Of a stretch of DNA of 10,011 nt, positions 1 through 5,727 are shown in pieces. The notes beneath the pieces are model-generated. The model saw only the letters and a program-made list of their open reading frames with translations, did not search any database and had not been told where the DNA came from. A program made the translations under genes and the position numbers. Each line of letters opens with the position of its first letter. Position 1 is the first letter of the stretch. Source of the stretch: DAHUXT01 sp036378295 (GTDB lineage Bacteria; Chloroflexota; Ktedonobacteria; Ktedonobacterales; JADMIN01); contig DASUWS010000334.1 of assembly GCA_036378295.1 (NCBI GenBank), positions 1-10,011 on the forward strand, read 5' to 3'.

Positions 1-82
1 AGCGAGAGCCGCATCACAGCTTCGGACATGATCTGGTTGGAGAGACATGGGAGCTTCCGCTTCAGGGGGAGGCCAACTGACA

Positions 83-805
83 ATGCGCTATGAATTGTTT
101 CATCAGGATAGCAGCCTCCGCGAGATGGATGCGGTCGTGACGGGCGTTGAGGAGAATCGCGTGCTACTCGATCAGACCGTCTTCTATGCGCGTGGCGGCG
201 GCCAACCAGCCGATTATGGTGTGCTGACGTGGGGCGGGGGCGAAGCGCGCGTGGTGGACGTGCGCAAGGTCGGCGACGGCGTATGGCATCACCTCGCGGA
301 GGGCGCTATGCCACCGGTAGGGACGCCCGTGCATGGTACGCTCGACTGGGAGCGCCGCTACGCTCTGATGCGCGCCCACACCGCGACGCACATCCTCTGT
401 GGGGTCATCTGGCGTGACTTCGGCGCGAAGGTGACGAGTAGCTCGATGGAGCCGGGCAAAGCGCATCAGGACTTTGAGCTAGAGCGGCTGACGGGCGATT
501 TTGTCGCCGAGGTCGAGCGCCGCATCAATGCCGAGGTGGCCGCTGACCGCGAGGTACGCATCCGCTTCCTGCCACGGGCCGAAGCCTTCGCCATTCCCGA
601 CCTGATTCGTACGAGAATCAACCTGCTGCCAGAAGGCGTAGACCCGGTACGCATCTGTGAGATCGTTGGGCTCGATCTCCAGGCGGATGGCGGCACGCAT
701 GTCGCGCGGACAGGGGAGGTGGGTCCCATTCGCGTCGTAGACTATCATAGCAAGGGGCGCATCAACAAGCGTCTGCGCATCGCTATTGGGGATGGAGAGG
801 TGTAG
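83..805 (+). CDS. alaX: AlaX-type alanyl-tRNA editing protein
   Basis: Stand-alone trans-editing enzyme related to the editing domain of alanyl-tRNA synthetase. The family hydrolyses Ser- or Gly-tRNA(Ala) in the cytosol and so prevents mistranslation at Ala codons. At 240 residues it has the size of the medium AlaX-M class. Visible motifs are the N-terminal YARGGGQPAD stretch (about residues 35-44), HTATH (H99, H103) and DGGTHV (D202-H206) followed by TGEVG. HxxxH plus CxxxH normally bind the zinc ion, but here the expected Cys is Asp202. The ATG at 83 is preferred: AGGGGGAGG at 64-72 lies 10 nt upstream, and the protein then begins MRYELF as relatives do. An in-frame ATG at 47 would add 12 Gly/Ser-rich residues and has a GGAGAG only 2 nt away. 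A GNAT gene follows after 42 nt. Family assignment is firm; tRNA specificity is inferred. Confidence 0.88.
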   Translation: MRYELFHQDSSLREMDAVVTGVEENRVLLDQTVFYARGGGQPADYGVLTWGGGEARVVDVRKVGDGVWHHLAEGAMPPVGTPVHGTLDWERRYALMRAHTATHILCGVIWRDFGAKVTSSSMEPGKAHQDFELERLTGDFVAEVERRINAEVAADREVRIRFLPRAEAFAIPDLIRTRINLLPEGVDPVRICEIVGLDLQADGGTHVARTGEVGPIRVVDYHSKGRINKRLRIAIGDGEV

Positions 806-847
806 CGCGGCCCATGACGCGCGTGATCTTCAGGGGGAGAAAAGGCG

Positions 848-1321
848 GTGAGAGGGGAGACGAACTATACGCTGCGGCCAGCGAGCCCCGATGATTTCGA
901 GTTCCTCTTTCGCCTGCGCGCGGCAGCGCTTGGGCCGTACGTCGTCCAGATCTGGGGCTGGGATGAGGGCGACCAGCGGCAACGCTTCGCCCGCGCATTC
1001 GACCCGTCCCACTACCAGATCGTCCAGAGCGAGGAAGCGATTGGCGCCATCGAAGTAGAGCGCCGCACGCACGATATCTACCTTGCCAACATCGAGCTAC
1101 TTCCTGAGCATCAGGGCAAGGGGATCGGCGCGGCCCTCATCCGCTCTATCATCGCGGAGGCCGACGCGGCACACTTCCCGGTCGCGCTGCAGGTCTTCAA
1201 GATCAATCCAGCGCGCCGCCTCTACGAGCGCCTCGGCTTCGTCGTCACGGGCGAGTCCGAGAACCACTACCAGATGCTCCGGCCTGCCTCCACCTCCAAC
1301 AAGGGCCTGGCCGAAGATTGA
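848..1321 (+). CDS. GNAT-family N-acetyltransferase
   Basis: Predicted acetyl-CoA-dependent acetyltransferase of 157 residues, the normal size for a single-domain GNAT protein, probably cytosolic. The N-terminal strand YTLRPASPDDFEFL (7-20) is the usual GNAT opening. The acetyl-CoA pyrophosphate-binding motif A is seen in LLPEHQGKGIGAAL (84-97), with Q89-G90-K91-G92-I93-G94 matching Q/RxxGxG/A. Motif B follows as VFKINPARRLYERLGF (116-131), with Asn120, Tyr126 and the terminal LGF. It starts at GTG 848 with AGGGGGAGA at 832-840, 7 nt upstream. The gene lies 42 nt after the AlaX gene and may be cotranscribed with it. The acceptor substrate cannot be told from sequence; GNATs act on amines of antibiotics, amino acids, polyamines or proteins. 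Confidence 0.85.
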   Translation: MRGETNYTLRPASPDDFEFLFRLRAAALGPYVVQIWGWDEGDQRQRFARAFDPSHYQIVQSEEAIGAIEVERRTHDIYLANIELLPEHQGKGIGAALIRSIIAEADAAHFPVALQVFKINPARRLYERLGFVVTGESENHYQMLRPASTSNKGLAED

Positions 1322-1504
1322 TGCAACTCCCGCTCAGTTCTCCGCAATCAGGTGGCCTCTGCAAGCCAGTCACGGTATGCGTTATGATTTCCCTGGGTTC
1401 ATTGGTGAGCACGTATGGAATTCGCGGGCTTCCCGTCCAGCCAATGCTACAAACGCTGTGAGAGACTGAGGACTGGAAGCCGCAGAGCAGCGAGAGGGTG
1501 AGAC

Positions 1505-2341
1505 GTGCCAGAAACGCGCGCTAGTTGGCAAACACTGTTTGACGTGCGCGGCCGCACAGCCGTACTGACGGGCGGCAGCGGGCAGCTTGGGCGCGCCATG
1601 GCATCGGGGCTGGCGCAGGCGGGCGCGCATGTGGCCATTCTCGGTGGCCATGCCGAGACGGCACATTCGGTAGCCGCGTCGATCCAGGCAAACGGCGGCT
1701 CCGCCATCGGCATTGCCTGCGATGTGCTGGATCGCGCGTCAATCGAGCGCAGCCGGGAGCGCGTGATGAGCGCGTTTGGCCCGGTGGATATCCTGATCAA
1801 CGCGGCGGGAGGCAACTCGCCCGCGGCTACGACCTCGCCCGAACAGACTTTCTTCGATCTGGATGCCGCAGCCGTCAATCACGTCTTTGCGCTGAATTTC
1901 ACAGGCATCTTCCAGGCGTGCCAGGTGTTTGGGCGCGACATGACGGAGCGCGGGCAGGGGTGTATCGTGAACGTCGCGTCCATGAGCGCGCTGCGCCCCC
2001 TGACCCGTATCGCCGCGTACAGCGCGGCGAAAGCGGCGCTCGCAAATTTCACCCAATGGCTGGCCGTGCATATGGCCCAAGAATACAGCCCGAACATCCG
2101 TGTGAACGCCCTGGCGCCTGGGTTCTTTCTGACGGAACAGAACCGCTATCTGCTTACCGACGCGGATGGCAAGATGACCGCTCGCGGCCAGGCAATTATC
2201 AGCCACACGCCAGCGGGACGCCTGGGCGAGCCGGAAGACCTGGTAGGCACGCTGCTCTGGCTGGTGAGCGCGGCATCGGCGTTCGTTACTGGCGTTGTGG
2301 TACCAGTAGATGGCGGCTTTTCATCGTTTAGCGGCGTCTAG
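1505..2341 (+). CDS. SDR oxidoreductase, D-mannonate oxidoreductase-like
   Basis: Classical short-chain dehydrogenase/reductase of 278 residues. The cofactor motif TGGSGQLG is at 22-29, ACDV at 71-74 probably meets the adenine ring, and NAAG is at 99-102. The catalytic residues are Asn131, Ser159, Tyr172 and Lys176 (YSAAK). The cofactor-side APGFFLTEQNRYLL segment (204-217) and the C-terminal VDGGF are also present. The PGFFLTEQNR wording is what I associate with SDR-type D-mannonate/D-fructuronate oxidoreductases such as Bacillus YjmF (UxuB) and with KduD-like gluconate dehydrogenases, so the substrate is probably a sugar acid. Start is GTG 1505 with GAGAGGGTGAG just upstream. A 183-nt gap precedes it, and the LarA-family gene begins 16 nt after its stop, indicating an operon. 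SDR membership is near certain; the mannonate assignment is tentative. Confidence 0.88.
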   Translation: MPETRASWQTLFDVRGRTAVLTGGSGQLGRAMASGLAQAGAHVAILGGHAETAHSVAASIQANGGSAIGIACDVLDRASIERSRERVMSAFGPVDILINAAGGNSPAATTSPEQTFFDLDAAAVNHVFALNFTGIFQACQVFGRDMTERGQGCIVNVASMSALRPLTRIAAYSAAKAALANFTQWLAVHMAQEYSPNIRVNALAPGFFLTEQNRYLLTDADGKMTARGQAIISHTPAGRLGEPEDLVGTLLWLVSAASAFVTGVVVPVDGGFSSFSGV

Positions 2342-2344
2342 CGC

Positions 2345-2349
2345 AGGAG
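2345..2349 (+). promoter_or_regulatory. Ribosome binding site fixing the LarA-family start
   Basis: AGGAG sits 8 nt before the ATG at 2358, immediately after the SDR stop codon. It selects 2358 over an in-frame ATG at 2310, which lies inside the SDR gene and would add 16 residues unlike the family's N-terminus. Confidence 0.7.
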
Positions 2350-2357
2350 CAGGCAAT

Positions 2358-3635
2358 ATGGTCGTGGGAACCGGCTCAACGACAACCTCGTTGACCATCG
2401 AGAACGTACAGGAGTTGCTCGCCGCCGCGGACGATGCGCTCTTGACCGGCGCGGGCCTTGATCCTACCGGCAAGCGCGTGCTGGTCATTATCCCGGACGG
2501 CACGCGCACCGCGCCGATTCCACTGTTCTTCCGACTCCTCTACGAGCGATTCGGACGGCGTGCCGCGCAACTGGATTACCTGATCGCGCTGGGAACCCAC
2601 CCACACATGGCACCCGCGGCTATTGACCATCTGGTCGGCGCGACGGCTGCCGAGCGTGCGGAGCACTATCCCAATGTGCGCATCTTCAACCACGACTGGG
2701 ATCAGCCAGAGAAGCTGCGGACGATTGGCGTCATCTCGCGCGCGGAGGCGGGTGCGTTGAGCGGCGGGCTGCTCGCCGATGAGGTGCGGGTCACGCTCAA
2801 CCGCCTGGTCTCGGACTACGATCTCCTGCTCATTTGTGGCCCCGTCTTTCCTCACGAAGTTGCCGGATTCTCTGGCGGCGCCAAATATCTCTTTCCTGGC
2901 ATCGCAGGCCCCGACATCATCAACTTTACGCACTGGCTGGGGGCGCTCGCGACCAGCATGGCGACCATTGGCGTCAAGGATACCCCCGTGCGACGCATCA
3001 TCACACAGGCAGCCTCATTGGTGGCCTGTCCGATGCTGTATGTGGGGATGGTGCTGGAGGGCGAGGAATTGCGCGGCCTGTATATTGGCCCGCTCACCGA
3101 AGCCTGGAGCCAGGCGGCGGATCTCTCGGCACAGCTCAACATTACCTACGTGGATCATGCCTTCCACAAGGTGCTCTCCGCCCCGGCCAGGCGCTACGAT
3201 GATCTGTGGACAGCGGCCAAGGCGATGTACAAAACGGAGCCAGTGATTGCCGATGGTGGCGAGGTTATCATCTACGCGCCACATATCAGCGAAGTCTCTT
3301 ACACCCACGGCAAGCTGATCGATGCGGTCGGCTACCACGTCAGGGATTACTTTCTCAAGCAATGGGAGCGCTTCAAGGACGTGCCGGGGAGTATTCTGGC
3401 GCATAGCACGCACGTCAAAGGAACGGGCACGTACGACACCGCGACGGGCATCGAGACTCCGCGCATCACGGTCACGTTAGCGACGGGCATCCCTGAGGAA
3501 CGCTGTCGCCGGATTAACCTGGGCTACGCCGATTACCGGGAGATCGATCCCACCGAATGGGTAGGGCGTGAGGAGGAAGGCATACTCTATGTGCCCCACG
3601 CTGGCGAGCGGCTCTACAGGATTCGCCCCGATTGA
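2358..3635 (+). CDS. LarA-family nickel-pincer 2-hydroxyacid racemase/epimerase
   Basis: Homolog of lactate racemase LarA (LarA N-terminal domain, DUF2088), 425 residues, about the usual family length. The family uses a nickel-pincer nucleotide bound to a lysine to invert C2 of 2-hydroxy acids by hydride transfer. Visible features are IIPDGTRTAPIP (44-55, the DxTRxxP motif), LGTHPHM (78-84) and FPHEVAGFSGGAKYLFPG (164-181). Aligning by memory to Lactiplantibacillus LarA, His81, His166, Lys176 and His192 match H108, H174, K184 and H200. The His-Lys-His spacing of 10 and 16 residues is identical. All core catalytic residues are therefore retained. It follows the sugar-acid-type SDR by 16 nt. 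LarA relatives act on lactate, malate, phenyllactate, hydroxyglutarate or D-gluconate, and the SDR neighbour favours an aldonate. Cofactor-making LarB, LarC and LarE are not in this window. Family confident; substrate unknown. Confidence 0.88.
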   Translation: MVVGTGSTTTSLTIENVQELLAAADDALLTGAGLDPTGKRVLVIIPDGTRTAPIPLFFRLLYERFGRRAAQLDYLIALGTHPHMAPAAIDHLVGATAAERAEHYPNVRIFNHDWDQPEKLRTIGVISRAEAGALSGGLLADEVRVTLNRLVSDYDLLLICGPVFPHEVAGFSGGAKYLFPGIAGPDIINFTHWLGALATSMATIGVKDTPVRRIITQAASLVACPMLYVGMVLEGEELRGLYIGPLTEAWSQAADLSAQLNITYVDHAFHKVLSAPARRYDDLWTAAKAMYKTEPVIADGGEVIIYAPHISEVSYTHGKLIDAVGYHVRDYFLKQWERFKDVPGSILAHSTHVKGTGTYDTATGIETPRITVTLATGIPEERCRRINLGYADYREIDPTEWVGREEEGILYVPHAGERLYRIRPD

Positions 3636-3647
3636 AGGATGCCGCCG

Positions 3648-3696
3648 AGACGGTAGACAATAGACGTGAGACGTGAGATGTGAGGCATGAGACGTT
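3648..3696 (+). repeat. Seven imperfect tandem 7-nt repeats in the larA-isomerase spacer
   Basis: Seven consecutive heptamers fill most of the 79-nt spacer: AGACGGT, AGACAAT, AGACGTG, AGACGTG, AGATGTG, AGGCATG, AGACGTT. They end 2 nt before the Shine-Dalgarno sequence AGGAAGG (3699-3705) of the next gene. The consensus is AGACGTG. Short heptamer repeats of this kind occur in spacers of some genomes, notably cyanobacteria. Here they could arise by slippage, act as protein-binding sites, or tune expression between the two genes. Confidence 0.8.
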
Positions 3697-3714
3697 GCAG
3701 GAAGGTGCCCCGAC

Positions 3715-5631
3715 GTGTTGGAAGACGCTGCCATACAAGCCCGTTTGCGACAACTGATCGAGGAAGACGCCATTGGCCAACTGCGGCGGCGCGATGGCCT
3801 CATGGCAGCGCTTGGGAGCGAGAACGGCGCGCTCAAGCTCGACTGGGTGGAGGCGGTCGCACGCCTGCTTGCCGATCCGGAAATGCTGGAGGCAGTCGAA
3901 GCGGAGGCCCGCGACATCAGGGAACGTGGGATTCGGCATATCATCTGGGCGGGTATGGGCGGCTCGGTGCTTACGGTGCGCGTCTTAGGCGAACTCGGCT
4001 TCTGCAATCAATCGGCTGGCGCGTCACAATCCCACCAGCCCCGGTCAGCGGTGGCCATTCATCCCCTCGATAGCACGGACCCGGCAGCGCTCAACACGAT
4101 CATACAAACCATAGCGGCGGCAAAACATCTGGCGCTCCCGGCACTGGCGGCTGATGAAGCAAGCGCCGAGCGGTTTTCGCCCGCATTCCTCCACACGCTA
4201 TTGCGCGACGTGATGATGGTCGGCGTCGCAATGGGCATGACCTCTGAAGAGCCGATGACCCATCTGGCCTGGTTCACCGAACTGCTGGAGCAGGCGCATC
4301 TCCCCCCAGCGGAGCATCTGCTCGTCATGACGCTTCCCGGCTCGTACCTAGACGCCTTCGCGCAGGAGCACCACGCGCCGCGTCGCCCGCTACAGCTAGA
4401 TGGCGGCAGCGGGACCGGCGGGCGGATGAGCGCTCCCGCGACGCGCGTATTTCTGCTGCCCGCGGCCCTCTATCTCACTGGCCTGTCCGATGCATCCGGC
4501 CGGTTACGCGCTATGCTGCAATCCGCCTGGGACGCATACGACCTCGACCGGGCGACCGCTCATCCAGAGCAACACCCGTTCGTGCGGCTCGCCGCCACAT
4601 TGAGCGCCGCCAGCAGTGAGGGTGCCTGTCGCATGCTCATACGGATGCCAGCGGGCTGGATGGCGCTTGTATCCTGGCTGGAGCAGCTCATGGAGGAGAG
4701 CTTGGGCAAAGGTGGCAAGGGTATTGTCGCCTTTGACGATCAGGCGTTGAACGCATCGGCGCCTGGGTATCGCCGGGAAGGCTTGCTGCGGGTTGATGTG
4801 GTGACGGAGCCGGAGTCGGTTAGCAATGCGGACGGGCAGTCGTTCGCTCTGGCGCAACCTTCCCTTGCGAGTACCGAGCCTGAGAAGCGCCTGGGAGCGC
4901 TGGCCGCCAGTTTTCTCGGTTGGCAGTTGACGATGGCGCTCTATGGCTACCTGCACCAGATTCAGTTCGCGGGCCAGCCTGCCGTCGAGAACTATAAGGC
5001 CAGAGCGCGGGCGCTGCGGGCGCACGACAATCCACTGCGTATCGTCGCAGACTGGCGCCCTGCCTGGCATGAGGGGATGCTGACGCTCCTCGCGCCTGCA
5101 GCGGTTGCATCCTGGGAGGAAGAGCCAGCCGCCGACCTGCATCCCGCCTCGGCGTTCGCGCGCGTGCTCCAGGCGACCGTTGCGGCGGGTAACACCCCCG
5201 CCCAGAGCCAGTTCCGACACTGGCGAGACATGACGCTTGGCTACCTGGATGTGACGGTCAACGGGGAAGCGCCGACAAGCATGTTCGCTGCCCTTGGCGA
5301 GCATGCGCGCGTGATCGGGAATACCCTGCTCGGCGTTCCGGTGAAGCTGCGGGGGGCGCCTGCCGCCTATCACTCGACGGAACAAAGTGAGATGGATGGG
5401 CCACCCAATCTCGTCAGCCTGCGCCTCGTTGCGCGCAAATCAGAAGCGTGCCTTGTGGGGGACTACAACGACATATTTCTCCATGCGCAGGCCGTGAGCA
5501 CATGGCAAGCCATGATGGAAACCGGCCACCTATGCTTTTTACTCGTCATCGATGGCACGCTCGATGACGCAGCCGAGCCACTTGCCGCATTCTTTGCTCG
5601 CGTAGCAAGTGCGCTCACCCCAGATGCCTGA
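3715..5631 (+). CDS. Divergent glucose-6-phosphate isomerase-like (SIS-fold) protein
   Basis: A 638-residue protein matching the isomerase half of bacterial transaldolase/phosphoglucose-isomerase fusions, without the transaldolase domain. Recognisable pieces are AGMGGSVL (79-86), PLDSTDPAAL (117-126), TGGRMS (234-239, PGI motif GGRxS), WLEQLMEESLGKGGKGIV (321-338), the GQPAVENYKAR segment (420-430) with the equivalent of the PGI active-site Lys at K428, and YHSTEQSEMDGPPN (552-565), cognate to the C-terminal HSTGQ..KGGPN box of the fusions. The loop that should read SKSGTT and bind the sugar phosphate appears as VAMGMTSEEP (171-180), and the C-terminal Lys is also missing. The fold is clear but ordinary glucose-6-phosphate isomerase activity is doubtful. 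Start is GTG 3715 with AGGAAGG 9 nt upstream; the spacer before it holds heptamer repeats. Probably the third gene of the SDR/LarA operon. It could be an isomerase for a related sugar acid or a non-catalytic homolog. Confidence 0.78.
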   Translation: MLEDAAIQARLRQLIEEDAIGQLRRRDGLMAALGSENGALKLDWVEAVARLLADPEMLEAVEAEARDIRERGIRHIIWAGMGGSVLTVRVLGELGFCNQSAGASQSHQPRSAVAIHPLDSTDPAALNTIIQTIAAAKHLALPALAADEASAERFSPAFLHTLLRDVMMVGVAMGMTSEEPMTHLAWFTELLEQAHLPPAEHLLVMTLPGSYLDAFAQEHHAPRRPLQLDGGSGTGGRMSAPATRVFLLPAALYLTGLSDASGRLRAMLQSAWDAYDLDRATAHPEQHPFVRLAATLSAASSEGACRMLIRMPAGWMALVSWLEQLMEESLGKGGKGIVAFDDQALNASAPGYRREGLLRVDVVTEPESVSNADGQSFALAQPSLASTEPEKRLGALAASFLGWQLTMALYGYLHQIQFAGQPAVENYKARARALRAHDNPLRIVADWRPAWHEGMLTLLAPAAVASWEEEPAADLHPASAFARVLQATVAAGNTPAQSQFRHWRDMTLGYLDVTVNGEAPTSMFAALGEHARVIGNTLLGVPVKLRGAPAAYHSTEQSEMDGPPNLVSLRLVARKSEACLVGDYNDIFLHAQAVSTWQAMMETGHLCFLLVIDGTLDDAAEPLAAFFARVASALTPDA

Positions 5632-5677
5632 GTGAATACGATGTCCTCCAGTTGGGTCGCCGCTCTGCGCGAGAAGA

Positions 5678-5700
5678 ACCCTCCCCCATGAGGGGAGGGT
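5678..5700. terminator. GC-rich hairpin between convergent genes (possible terminator or dispersed repeat)
   Basis: Perfect 9-bp inverted repeat: ACCCTCCCC (5678-5686), loop CATGA, GGGGAGGGT (5692-5700). It lies in the 96-nt space between converging stop codons. No T run follows it on the plus strand. On the minus strand it is followed by TTCTTCTCGC, a weak T-rich tail, so it may terminate the peptidase transcript. The flanking purine-rich sequence (5701-5720) could mean the element belongs to a dispersed intergenic repeat family. Confidence 0.5.
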
Positions 5701-5727
5701 AGCCGCAGGGCGGGGAAGGATGAGCAA

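Noticed and set aside
1..93. Plus-strand frame open from the window edge to a TGA at 91-93, overlapping the AlaX start
   Set aside because: It could be the 3' end of an upstream gene, but only 30 codons are visible, a second frame is also open to 80, and no motif is recognisable. It cannot be supported.
1383..1388. TATGAT as a promoter -10 box for the SDR operon
   Set aside because: No acceptable -35 hexamer lies 16-18 nt upstream, and it is 117 nt from the start codon; too weak to annotate.
4504..5385. Long minus-strand frame of 293 codons
   Set aside because: It is antisense to the PGI-like gene, rich in Arg/His/Pro as shadow frames of GC-rich genes are, has no recognisable domain, and the plus-strand frame carries clear family motifs.
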